A DNA stretch of 64,000 nt, from positions 62,001 through 126,000 of the forward strand of contig DXMV01000014.1 of assembly GCA_019414055.1 (NCBI GenBank), given 5' to 3'. The notes under the pieces were generated by a model. The model was not told the DNA's origin. It saw only the letters and a list, made by a program, of their open reading frames with translations, and ran no database searches. The stretch comes from Collinsella sp. (GTDB lineage: Bacteria; Actinomycetota; Coriobacteriia; Coriobacteriales; Coriobacteriaceae). Of this stretch, positions 6,592 through 14,962 are shown in pieces; the first letter of the stretch is position 1, and every line of letters begins with the position of its first letter. The position numbers were made by a program, and so were the translations under genes.

Positions 6592-9369
6592 TTACTTCCT
6601 ACCAAATTTAATCTTGATGGCACGCTTGAGGGCGTACTTGCCCAGGCTGGGGAGCTTTTGCTCGTATTTGACCATCGTTGAGCACTCGGGGCGGTCGCGA
6701 TCCAGATGGATGGCGTCGAACGCGCACTTGGTGGTGCACAGGCCGCAGCCGATGCACTTGTTGGGGTCGACGATCGAGGCGCCGCAGCCCAGGCAACGGG
6801 CGGTCTCGGCGCGCACCTGCTCCTCGGTAAAGGTCTCGACGTACTCGCTAAACGGCGCGGCCTTCTCGCGCTCGCGGTCCACATGGGCAACCTCGCGGCT
6901 CGCGTTGTCGTAGCTCTCGATCACGACATCGTCGCGGTCGAGCGCGGTGTAGCGGCGCTGGTTGCGGCCGATGGTGAGCGTGGATCCCGGCTGCACAAAG
7001 CGATGGATGGACACGGCGGCCTCGTGGCCGGCGGCGATGGCATCGATGGCAAAGCTCGGACCGGTGTAGACGTCGCCGCCCACAAAGATGTCGGGCTCGG
7101 CGGTCTGGTAGGTCTGGGGATCGGCAAGGGCACCCTGACCGCGGCCAAGCTCCACCTTGGAGCCAGCCAGCAGGTCGCCCCACACAATGGACTGGCCGAT
7201 GGACATAACCACGCGGTCGGCATCGACACGACGTAGGTCGTTCTCGTCGTACTCGGGCGCAAAACGGCCCTCGTCGTCAAAGACGCGCGTGCAACGCTTA
7301 AAGGTGATGCCACATACGCGACCGGCCACGTCCAGGTGGACCTCCTTGGGGCCCCAACCGCAGCTGATATGCGCGCCGTCCTCGATGGCCTCGCGACGCT
7401 CTTCCTCGCTGGCGGGCATCTGGGCCTCGCTCTCCAGGCAGAACATCTCAACGTGCTCGGAGCCCAGACGGCAGGCGTTGCGTGCGACATCGATAGCCAC
7501 GTTACCGCCGCCCACCACGATGGTGCGGCCGGGCAGCGCATCGATTTTGCCGCTGTTGACCTCGCGCAAAAAGTCGACGGCCACGGTCACGTCCTCGGCG
7601 TCCTCGCCCGGAATGCCGGCAAGGCGGCCGCCCTGGCAGCCAATGGCAACGTAAAAGGCCTTAAAGCCCTGCGCGCGCAGCTCGTCGAGCGTCACGTCGC
7701 GACCGACCTCCACGCCATAGCGGAACTCGGCACCCATCAGGCGAATAACCTCGACCTCGGCCTCGATAACGTCCTTCTGCAGCTTAAAGCTGGGAATACC
7801 GTAAGTGAGCATACCGCCCGGGCGCTCGTTTCTCTCGAACACGACGGGCTTGTAGCCCTTCTCGGCCAGGTAGAAAGCGCAGGACAGGCCGGCCGGACCG
7901 GCACCGATGATGGCGATCTTCTGGTCGAAGCCGCCGGCACGCGTCGGGGTCACCACGGGCGGGACATAGCGGGTCGCTGCGTCTAGATCGCGCTGGGCGA
8001 TGAACTTCTTGACCTCGTCGATAGCCACGGCGGCGTCCACACGACCGCGGGTGCAGGCATCCTCACAGCGGCGGTTGCACACACGGCCGCAGATAGCGGG
8101 CAGCGGGTTCTCGCGCTTGATGAGCGCCAGCGCCTCGTCATAGCGGCCCTGCGCCGCGAGCTTCAAATAGCCCTGAACGGCAACGTGCGCGGGGCAGGCC
8201 GTCTTGCAGGGAGCGGTGCCGGACTCATGCGTCTCAATGCGGTTGTCGTTGCGGTAGTTGGGCGACCACTTGGTGTGGTCCCACTTGGTGGCGTCGGGCA
8301 GCTCCTGGCGCGGATACTCGGGCACCTGTCCACCCGCCTTTTTGCTGCAGAGCTTCTGGCCCAGCTTGGCGGCGCCGGCCGGACACACCTCAACGCAGCG
8401 ACCGCAGGCCACGCACTTGTCCTTCTCGACCTTGGCGACATAGGCCGAGCGCGACAGGTTGGGCGTGTTGAACAGCTGCGAGGTGCGCAGGGCGTAGCAC
8501 ACGTTGACGTTGCAGTTGCAGATGGCGAAGATCTTGTTCTCGCCGTCGATGTTGGTGATCTGGTGCACAAAGCCGTTGTCCTCGGCCTGGTGCAGGATGT
8601 CGTAAACCTCGTCGCGGGTCACGTAATGGCCACGATCGGTCTCGACCACGTAGTCGGCCATATCGCCCACGGCGATGCACCAATCGGCCGGGTCGTCGGC
8701 GCAGCCCTCACCCATCACGCGACGGCTCGCGCGGCAGCTGCAGGTGCTAGCGGCATACTTACCCTCGTATTTGTCGAGCCAGTGCTCGATATGCTCAATA
8801 GGCACCGAGGTGCTCGCGGCGTCGATGGCCTTCTCGACCGGAATGACGTGCATGCCGATACCGGCGCCTCCGGGCGGCACCATCGGCGTGGCGCGGGACA
8901 GCGGGCCCTTGGATGCCTGCTCAAAAAACTTGGCGTAGACCGGGTGTTCCTCGAGCTGGCTCACGCGCATGTTGAGGAACTCGGCAGAACCCGGCACCAG
9001 CATGGGCAGCACCCACTGCTTGGCGCGCTCGGGGTTCTCCCAGTTGTACTCGAGCAGACCCGTGTAGCTCATGTCGTCGAGCATCTTCTCGATATCGGCT
9101 TCGGGCATGCCGGTGAGCTTGACCATCTCGGGCAGCGTATAGGGACGGCGCATCTTCATCTTGCAGAGCACTTCGGCCTGCTCGTCGGTTGCGGCCTCGG
9201 CAAACGACCAGTACTCGTAGCCCAGCAGCTCATCGCGACGCAGCAGGCGGTTGGTGCAGTGCTCGCACAGTTTGACGATGGCCTCGCGCGGATGCTCCGG
9301 CAGCGGCGGCACGAACTCCGAACCGATATCGGGCTCGGTGTAGCTAATTCCCGGTCCGTTGAGAATCAT
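6592..9369 (-). CDS. Multidomain Fe-S / FAD-dependent NAD(P) oxidoreductase (GltD/NfnB-like)
   Basis: A 925-residue soluble protein. Residues about 1-330 carry a Cys-rich N-terminal module (CEHCTNR, STCSCRASRR, CNCNVNVCYAL) ending in a 4Fe-4S motif CVACGRCVEVCP. Then comes a GltD-type Fe-S domain (CKTACPAHVAVQGYLKL, ICGRVCNRRCEDAC), the FAD fold (IAIIGAGPAGLSCAFYLAEKG), an NAD(P) fold (TIVVGGGNVAIDVARNACRLG), the FAD-closing GGDVYTGPSFAIDAIAAGHEA, and a last CIGCGLCTTKC centre. This set resembles electron-transferring transhydrogenase or glutamate-synthase small subunits. The true partner is unknown. The ATG at 9369 follows AGAAGGGAC. A TetR gene is divergent upstream. Confidence 0.85.
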   Translation of the reverse strand: MILNGPGISYTEPDIGSEFVPPLPEHPREAIVKLCEHCTNRLLRRDELLGYEYWSFAEAATDEQAEVLCKMKMRRPYTLPEMVKLTGMPEADIEKMLDDMSYTGLLEYNWENPERAKQWVLPMLVPGSAEFLNMRVSQLEEHPVYAKFFEQASKGPLSRATPMVPPGGAGIGMHVIPVEKAIDAASTSVPIEHIEHWLDKYEGKYAASTCSCRASRRVMGEGCADDPADWCIAVGDMADYVVETDRGHYVTRDEVYDILHQAEDNGFVHQITNIDGENKIFAICNCNVNVCYALRTSQLFNTPNLSRSAYVAKVEKDKCVACGRCVEVCPAGAAKLGQKLCSKKAGGQVPEYPRQELPDATKWDHTKWSPNYRNDNRIETHESGTAPCKTACPAHVAVQGYLKLAAQGRYDEALALIKRENPLPAICGRVCNRRCEDACTRGRVDAAVAIDEVKKFIAQRDLDAATRYVPPVVTPTRAGGFDQKIAIIGAGPAGLSCAFYLAEKGYKPVVFERNERPGGMLTYGIPSFKLQKDVIEAEVEVIRLMGAEFRYGVEVGRDVTLDELRAQGFKAFYVAIGCQGGRLAGIPGEDAEDVTVAVDFLREVNSGKIDALPGRTIVVGGGNVAIDVARNACRLGSEHVEMFCLESEAQMPASEEERREAIEDGAHISCGWGPKEVHLDVAGRVCGITFKRCTRVFDDEGRFAPEYDENDLRRVDADRVVMSIGQSIVWGDLLAGSKVELGRGQGALADPQTYQTAEPDIFVGGDVYTGPSFAIDAIAAGHEAAVSIHRFVQPGSTLTIGRNQRRYTALDRDDVVIESYDNASREVAHVDREREKAAPFSEYVETFTEEQVRAETARCLGCGASIVDPNKCIGCGLCTTKCAFDAIHLDRDRPECSTMVKYEQKLPSLGKYALKRAIKIKFGRK

Positions 9370-9460
9370 GGTTGTCCCTTCTCTTGCCACAGCCCGGCGA
9401 GGCCGCGGCACCCCTCTTCTTACGGGTTCGACATGCCCCCACGCCGTTCACCCGTTATTG

Positions 9461-9498
9461 TTGACATTGTGTCAAAAACAGTATTGACGAACCGTCAA
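9461..9498. promoter_or_regulatory. Two TetR-type operator palindromes
   Basis: TTGACATTGTGTCAA (9461-9475) and TTGACGAACCGTCAA (9484-9498) are both perfect 6-3-6 palindromes sharing TTGAC/GTCAA. Their centres are 23 bp apart, about two helical turns. They lie between the divergent oxidoreductase and TetR genes, so they are likely sites for the TetR protein itself. Confidence 0.75.
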
Positions 9499-9557
9499 CA
9501 ATATTCAAGACTGTTAGGCGAACGGTCGGGCCCGAACGGATGAAAGGCGGCAAACAC

Positions 9558-10220
9558 ATGAGCGATAACACGGCGAATATCTCTGTTGCCGACACCGTCC
9601 CCGCACCCGACAGCGCGGCAAAGCGCCTGACGGGCGACGAGCGCCGTCGCGAGATTCTCGCCGCCGTGCGCGACGTGAGCTCCGAGCTGGGCGTATCCCA
9701 TCTTTCGGTATCGGCCGTGACCAAACGGGCCGGCTGCACGCGCTCGCTGTTCTACCACTACTTTGCCGATATGGACGCCGCCGTCACCGCTGTTATGGAC
9801 GAGGCGATCGACGGCTTTATCTCCGAGCTCGAGCAGTGGAACGCCAGCCGCACGGTTGGCGACATCGAGGGCGCGCTCGACACCGTCGCTCCGCTCTTTA
9901 AGCGCCTGGTCGTGAGCGGCCACGAGCTGCCGAGTACGCTCACCTCGAGCAGCGGCGCGCTCTACGGCGGCTTTTTGCACAACGTGGTCCAGCGCGTGGC
10001 GCAGTATATCTGCGACACCACCGTGGTGGACTTTGTCGCCCATCACGACCTGCGCATCGACCATGTTTACGAGACGTTCTACACCCTCATCATGGGACTG
10101 TTGATGTATATCCGCACGCACCCCGATGTGCCCGACGAGACGGTCAAGGAGATTATCGCCTCGACGCTCCACATCGAGGGCTACACCGCCAAGTATCCCG
10201 AGCGCAAGCCCAGGAACTGA
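9558..10220 (+). CDS. TetR family transcriptional regulator
   Basis: A 220-residue regulator. An N-terminal tail of about 25 residues leads to the TetR helix-turn-helix (RREILAAVRDVSSELG, VSAVTKRAGCTRSLFYHYFADMDA). The C-terminal helical domain is typical in size but its ligand is not recognisable. The ATG at 9558 is preferred because AAAGGCGG stands 7 nt before it; an in-frame ATG at 9540 has no such site. Two palindromes upstream suggest autoregulation and control of the divergent oxidoreductase and possibly of the membrane protein 62 nt downstream. Confidence 0.88.
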   Translation: MSDNTANISVADTVPAPDSAAKRLTGDERRREILAAVRDVSSELGVSHLSVSAVTKRAGCTRSLFYHYFADMDAAVTAVMDEAIDGFISELEQWNASRTVGDIEGALDTVAPLFKRLVVSGHELPSTLTSSSGALYGGFLHNVVQRVAQYICDTTVVDFVAHHDLRIDHVYETFYTLIMGLLMYIRTHPDVPDETVKEIIASTLHIEGYTAKYPERKPRN

Positions 10221-10282
10221 CGACATTTTGCCAAACTGCCCGCGACGGAAGAGGGGACGCGGGCGCATGAAAGGAGAGCAGC

Positions 10283-11290
10283 ATGCTGTTCGATGTTTGG
10301 GGTAGCGATACCCTTATCCACTGGGTCGGCTGGGCGATGGTCTTTATCGGCCTGATCGTGCTCAACGAGGTCGGCCGCCGCACCAAGCTGGGCGCGGCAA
10401 TCATCTTTGGCGTAGCTCCGCTTGCCATGACCATCTACTGCGTCGCCATCGCCATCGGCGTCTCACAGGGCGCCGAGTGGGCGCTCACCAACCCCACCCA
10501 TGTGTACCAGAACAGCTGGTTCCACTACGCCAAGGTATACGCGGCGCTGGCCGGTTGCTGGGGCTTCATTGCCATTAAGTATCAGTGGGGCAAGATCGGC
10601 AAGGCGCATTGGTTCCGCGCGTGGCCGTTTGTGATCGTTGCCATCAACATCATGATCGCCGTCGTATCCGACTTCGAGAGCGCCTATCACTTCTTTGTCC
10701 TGGGCGAGTCCACCTGGGTCACCTCCGAGGGCGCCACGCAGCTTGCCGGCTGGAACAACGTGTTCAACGGCATCGCCGGTATCATCAACATCTTCTGCAT
10801 GACCGGTTGGTGGAGCGTCTACGCCTCCGAGGATCAGACCGACATGCTGTGGCCCGATATGACCTGGGTCTACATTATCGCCTACGATATCTGGAACTTC
10901 TGCTACACCTACAACTGCCTGCCCACCCACTCCTGGTTCTGCGGCTTTGCGCTGCTGCTGGCGCCCACCGTCGCCGCCTTTATCTGGAACAAGGGCGGCT
11001 GGATCCAGAACCGCGCCTTTACGCTGGCCATTTGGTGCATGTTTGCCCAGGTATTCCCGTACTTCCAGGAGGAGTCCATCTTTGTGACCCACTCCACGCT
11101 CGACCCCGGCGCCGCTACCGCGGTCTCGATCGCTGCACTGATCGCCAACGTCGCCGCAATCATCTACATCGCCTACCGTGCCAAGAAGCTCGGCCGCAAT
11201 CCCTACAAGCAGGATGTCTTTGAGGGCACCAGCGATTGGGAGAAGGCCACCGCTCGCCGCGCCAAGGTTGATTACGCGCACGCCGAGTAA
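10283..11290 (+). CDS. Polytopic membrane protein, DUF5692-like
   Basis: A 335-residue protein with about eight or nine hydrophobic segments rich in Trp and aromatic residues (WVGWAMVFIGLIVLNEVG, IGKAHWFRAWPFVIVAINI, MTWVYIIAYDIWNFCYTYN, WCMFAQVFPYF). The overall look fits the DUF5692 family of uncharacterised integral membrane proteins; that assignment is from memory of the family and not tested. The ATG follows GAAAGGAGAGCAGC. It lies 62 nt after the TetR gene on the same strand and ends at a strong terminator, so the two are probably co-transcribed and the protein may be a target of that regulator. Confidence 0.75.
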   Translation: MLFDVWGSDTLIHWVGWAMVFIGLIVLNEVGRRTKLGAAIIFGVAPLAMTIYCVAIAIGVSQGAEWALTNPTHVYQNSWFHYAKVYAALAGCWGFIAIKYQWGKIGKAHWFRAWPFVIVAINIMIAVVSDFESAYHFFVLGESTWVTSEGATQLAGWNNVFNGIAGIINIFCMTGWWSVYASEDQTDMLWPDMTWVYIIAYDIWNFCYTYNCLPTHSWFCGFALLLAPTVAAFIWNKGGWIQNRAFTLAIWCMFAQVFPYFQEESIFVTHSTLDPGAATAVSIAALIANVAAIIYIAYRAKKLGRNPYKQDVFEGTSDWEKATARRAKVDYAHAE

Positions 11291-11362
11291 CATGTTAATT
11301 CCGTCCACATTTGAATGTAGGCAAACTTAGCCGATACCGCAATCGCGCGCCATGCGCAGCCC

Positions 11363-11396
11363 CGGAAAGCGATTCGCCCGCTTTCCGTGGCTTTTT
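11363..11396 (+). terminator. Rho-independent terminator
   Basis: Perfect 9-bp stem CGGAAAGCG/CGCTTTCCG with a 7-nt loop, followed within 5 nt by TTTTT, after the DUF5692-like gene. Confidence 0.85.
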
Positions 11397-11544
11397 GTTG
11401 TTGCGCGCATTCACGCACATATTCCATTCGCACACACATTCAAAACCTCTCGCACAGATAAAATCAGATTTCCGATCGCCTGACAGCTCTATATGACCTT
11501 GTTTTTGGGTACATTGTTGTCCCGATATTGAGCTTGGGGGATAT

Positions 11545-13041
11545 ATGAAAGATGAGACGATGGGCCAAGAGGATGCGACCCAAGATGCAGAAGCTTGCGC
11601 TGAGGCCTTGGAGAGCTTAGACCGGATTTCACTCGATGAGATTGCGTTTGACGATTCGGGCGTTGGTGTGCAGGATGAGCCGGAAGCCGAGGCGCAGTCC
11701 GATGATCAGGATGCAGACGACGTTGAGCCTGCCAAAGATGAGGCAGGTCACGAAGACACCGAAAGCGAGGCCGGCAATCAGCCCGAATCCGACACGGGCG
11801 AGGAAACCGTCTTGCTCGACAGCTTGCCGGCCGAGGATTCGCTGACCCGCGAGCTTCCTGGCCTGGGTTCCGCACCAGCCGTGGACGAGACCATCGCCAT
11901 GGGCGATATTCCCCTACCGTCCGTTCCTTCGGCACGCGAAGCCGAGGTTCGTCATCGTAAGATGTCGCCCAAGCGCCGCAATCTGATGGTCGCCGGCGCT
12001 GTGGCCGTCGCGCTCGTCGCCGGCGGCGCAGGCTACGCAGCCTGGAACGGATACCGGCAAGAGCAGGCTGCCATCGCCGCCGCCAATGCCCACACGATGA
12101 TGTCGGTGCAGATTGGCGTACATGCCGCGGGCCTCGACTGTTCCACCGGCTCCAAGATTCCCGTACAGGTGAGCGGCCAGGATTCTGACGGCTCCTCTGT
12201 GAGCGAAACACTCTATGTTGACGAGCACGGCCGTGGCATCAAACTGCTACCCGGTGACTACACGCTCTCCATTGCCGCTTCCCCCATCGCATCCGACGGC
12301 ACCGTCTATACCGTGCCGACCACCAAGGCGCAGGTCACGATCAAGAGCGACGGACAGGACCTAAGCAGCCAGGCCGCCTTTAAGCTCAAGGTGCCTTCGG
12401 CCGACACGGTAACCGACGACCAGATCGATGCCGCCGCCAAATATGCCGAGGAGGGAGGCGCGAGCTCCGCCGCTACCGCCAAGGTGCTCCAGCAGGCGGC
12501 AACCGCGCGGCGCGACGCCGCCGTCAATGCCGTGAGCGCGCAAAAGGCACAGGCGGCCCGTGATGCCGACGCCCGTCACAAGGCAACCGACCTCTACCAG
12601 CTCGATATCCCCGTCGAGTGGTACGGCAAGGTCGAGACTTGGCAAAATGGCAGCACGCTATGCATCTATCTTGCCGGCGACAGCGATACGCCGATTGTGA
12701 CGCTCGTCGCGGTGCGCGAGGGCGAGAGCTTTACGCCCGATGAGGGCGATACGGTTTTGGGTGCGGCCAATCTAGGCAACGGTTATACCGTCTACGCCAG
12801 CGGCCCCGTCTATCCGTACGTGGTGCCCCAGACCATCAACGGACGGACGCAGAATCCCGTGTCAACCTACCCCATGGATACGGCGATTGAGCTTGTCGAG
12901 CTCACGACCGGCAACCGCTACACCTATAGCCAGATCAAGAACGTACTGGTCGGCAAAGACGGCAAGGCCGACGCCGCGACCAAACTCGAGAGCGACTATC
13001 TCGCCCAGATTCTCCTGCCGAGCATCAAGGCCCAGGACTAG
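11545..13041 (+). CDS. Membrane-anchored protein with acidic cytoplasmic N terminus
   Basis: A 498-residue protein of unknown function. Residues 1-145 are very rich in Glu and Asp with no clear fold. A basic stretch (RHRKMSPKRR) precedes a single membrane helix (MVAGAVAVALVAGGAGYAAW, about 148-167), followed by an Ala-rich coiled segment. The remaining 310 residues, outside the cell if the positive-inside rule holds, contain a region at 310-345 that looks helical (ATAKVLQQAATARRDAAVNA) and a beta-rich C-terminal part (LDIPVEWYGKVETWQNGSTLCIYLAG). The last part resembles small extracellular domains seen in other Coriobacteriia proteins. The start at 11545 follows GGGGGATAT. It is convergent with the ATPase gene. 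Confidence 0.75.
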   Translation: MKDETMGQEDATQDAEACAEALESLDRISLDEIAFDDSGVGVQDEPEAEAQSDDQDADDVEPAKDEAGHEDTESEAGNQPESDTGEETVLLDSLPAEDSLTRELPGLGSAPAVDETIAMGDIPLPSVPSAREAEVRHRKMSPKRRNLMVAGAVAVALVAGGAGYAAWNGYRQEQAAIAAANAHTMMSVQIGVHAAGLDCSTGSKIPVQVSGQDSDGSSVSETLYVDEHGRGIKLLPGDYTLSIAASPIASDGTVYTVPTTKAQVTIKSDGQDLSSQAAFKLKVPSADTVTDDQIDAAAKYAEEGGASSAATAKVLQQAATARRDAAVNAVSAQKAQAARDADARHKATDLYQLDIPVEWYGKVETWQNGSTLCIYLAGDSDTPIVTLVAVREGESFTPDEGDTVLGAANLGNGYTVYASGPVYPYVVPQTINGRTQNPVSTYPMDTAIELVELTTGNRYTYSQIKNVLVGKDGKADAATKLESDYLAQILLPSIKAQD

Positions 13042-13085
13042 CGGACCATGACACCTGAGTCCTGGCCTCGCAAATCCATAGACGA

Positions 13086-14438
13086 TTAGGAAAGGAGCCA
13101 CTTCCATGCGGGCACAGCATGTACCACGCCGTGTTTGCATGGAATATCGGCCTGCTCATCCATGGTAACGATTGCCGACTCGCCAAGATCAAACTGGGCC
13201 ATCGCGGCATCGAGCGCGGCAGTTTCACGCTCACGCGTTTTCTCGCTTGCCATACCCACACTCACCTGAATTAGGCTATAAGCCTGCATGAGGAGCGCAT
13301 CCCCAGCCACAAAGTCCACCTCATGGCTTTTATTCTTATCTTTAATCAGCAGGCGGCAAACCGAACCAGGCCGCACGGCGGGGGTCCTTCTTCTGAGCGC
13401 ATTGAACACCGCGGTCTCGAGCCTCTGACCCTGATCCAATGCCGATGCGGGGGAGAACGCTCCGAACATCGCAGGATCGACGGCGTAGACCTTAGACGCA
13501 GACCGCGTATTATTTGCAAGCGAACGCGTGAACTCCGGCACCGAAAACAGCAGGTAGGCGTCCTCGTAATACTCAAGTAAGTCGCTGAGCGTATTTCGAC
13601 TGACGGATATCTGTCTGCTCTTGAACTCGTTGTACACTTTGTTCACTGACAGCTCTCGTCCCGAAGATGCCATGCACCGCGCCAGAAACAGCGAGGCCAA
13701 ACGGGGGTTCTTGACGTCGTAACGTTCAACGACGTCCATGACGACCGTTCGCGACGCATATTCCTGTAGCAGCTGAATCGCGTCTGCGGGCGTCTGCTCA
13801 AGTGTCGCGATGAATCCCCCTCGCTCGAGATATCCGACCAGATGGTGTCGGAGCAACGCTGCATCGCTCGAGGAGAAGGGCGCGTTCGACTCAGGAACGC
13901 CCCCCGTCTTATATCGGACGTATTCCGAAAAACTCAACGGAAAAAGCTCTCGTACAAGAGAACGGCCCCTGAACTCGCTCTTAAGTTCTGATGACAGCAT
14001 CTTAGAAGAAGATCCCGTCACGTAAACGGTCGCCTTCTCCGTATCGACTACGCGTCGCAGAAACGCACCCCATTCGGGTATTTCCTGGATCTCGTCAAAG
14101 AAAAGGTAGGCGCCCTCGCCTCGAGCAGCAGGATATAGTGCATAGAATGTATCGAGCACGTCCGCTAGTAGCGATGGCTCATACGGACGCAAGCGCTCAT
14201 CCTCAAAATTGAAATATAGCATCCGGTCAAGCTCGACGCCTTGGCCCTGAAGCCGCCGCATCTCCTGATACAGGCGATACGTCTTTCCACAACGACGGGC
14301 GCCCACAATCACATATACGATGTTGTCGCGCTTTGGCTCCTGCGGGTTGCCCAGATCAAGATCGCGCTCAAAGACCTGCGGAATCCCCTGTTGCTCAAAG
14401 TCCTTTATTTTTTGAGCCACCAAGTCGTTGAATGCCAT
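13086..14438 (-). CDS. AAA family ATPase with DUF4143 C-terminal domain
   Basis: A 450-residue protein of the archaeal-like AAA_14/DUF4143 group. The Walker A motif is VGARRCGKTYRL (residues about 47-58) and the Walker B motif AYLFFDEIQEIPEWG (about 108-122). Sensor-type GSSSKMLSSE and the RGRSLVRELFPLSFSEYVRY block follow. The C-terminal DUF4143 region contains LIKDKNKSHEVDFV, a restriction-nuclease-like E-V-D motif. Members are widespread, often solitary, and lack a settled function; a defence or toxin-antitoxin-like role has been suggested. The start at 14438 has GGAG 5 nt before it. A long perfect inverted repeat (14447-14506) covers its leader. Confidence 0.85.
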   Translation of the reverse strand: MAFNDLVAQKIKDFEQQGIPQVFERDLDLGNPQEPKRDNIVYVIVGARRCGKTYRLYQEMRRLQGQGVELDRMLYFNFEDERLRPYEPSLLADVLDTFYALYPAARGEGAYLFFDEIQEIPEWGAFLRRVVDTEKATVYVTGSSSKMLSSELKSEFRGRSLVRELFPLSFSEYVRYKTGGVPESNAPFSSSDAALLRHHLVGYLERGGFIATLEQTPADAIQLLQEYASRTVVMDVVERYDVKNPRLASLFLARCMASSGRELSVNKVYNEFKSRQISVSRNTLSDLLEYYEDAYLLFSVPEFTRSLANNTRSASKVYAVDPAMFGAFSPASALDQGQRLETAVFNALRRRTPAVRPGSVCRLLIKDKNKSHEVDFVAGDALLMQAYSLIQVSVGMASEKTRERETAALDAAMAQFDLGESAIVTMDEQADIPCKHGVVHAVPAWKWLLS

Positions 14439-14446
14439 AATTCTCC

Positions 14447-14506
14447 AATCTTGCTCTCCTGCTAATCAAGATTATAACGATTCTTGATTAGCAGGAGAGC
14501 AAGATT
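14447..14506. repeat. 60-bp near-perfect palindrome upstream of the AAA/DUF4143 gene
   Basis: Arms 14447-14471 and 14482-14506 are 25 bp each and perfectly complementary (from AATCTTGCTC inward), with a 10-nt loop. It starts 9 nt upstream of the ATPase start codon and includes an AGGAGAG sequence, so a folded transcript would hide this purine-rich site. A degenerate third copy of the arm (CTTGATTA..GCAAG) follows at 14515-14534. Confidence 0.9.
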
Positions 14507-14642
14507 ATGCGTATCTTGATTAATGGATAAGCAAGTTTTCTATTAGTGGCCCCTCCCGGAGGATATCGAGCGGCCGAGGGGGCAGGCATGAACGCCTCTA
14601 GCCGAAAACAAAGTAGCTAAAACCCCGTCCCAAATGAGCTAC

Positions 14643-14828
14643 TTAACGCCAGGGGTCGGCTTCGAAGAGGGGCTCGCGCTCGGGGCGACGATCGCTATAA
14701 GGATCGTAGCCGTCGTCATCCTCGTTCTCGGCACGGATGTAGGGGTCGCGCGGCTTGGGTGCCGGCTTAGGCGCAGGCTTGGGTGCGGCATCGGTCGTCG
14801 ACGTGTTCGTCTTGTTCTTGTCTATCAT
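14643..14828 (-). CDS. Small Pro/Ala/Lys-rich, acidic-tailed protein
   Basis: A 61-residue soluble protein with no recognised family. It has a polar N terminus, a PKPAPKPAPKPRDPY stretch (residues about 18-32) and an acidic, Arg-rich C-terminal half (ENEDDDGYDPYSDRRPE). It looks disordered. The ATG at 14828 is supported by AAGGAG 8 nt upstream. An in-frame ATG two codons earlier is too close to that site. It lies upstream of the AAA/DUF4143 gene on the same strand, 204 nt away, and downstream of clpB. Confidence 0.6.
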   Translation of the reverse strand: MIDKNKTNTSTTDAAPKPAPKPAPKPRDPYIRAENEDDDGYDPYSDRRPEREPLFEADPWR

Positions 14829-14883
14829 CTGCATATCTCCTTGCCGTGCAATCGTGTTCAACATCATCGATTGTCGCACGAAA

Positions 14884-14917
14884 AAGGGCGGCGGACCCCA
14901 TTGGATCCGCCGCCCTT
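14884..14917 (-). terminator. Terminator of clpB
   Basis: Stem GGGCGGCGGAtCC/GGtCCGCCGCCC on the minus strand, followed by TTTTTCG, about 45 nt past the clpB stop. Confidence 0.88.
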
Positions 14918-14962
14918 GGCGTTTAGAGACGGCTGGCAGATTTTAAGGCATGTCCCATTAAT

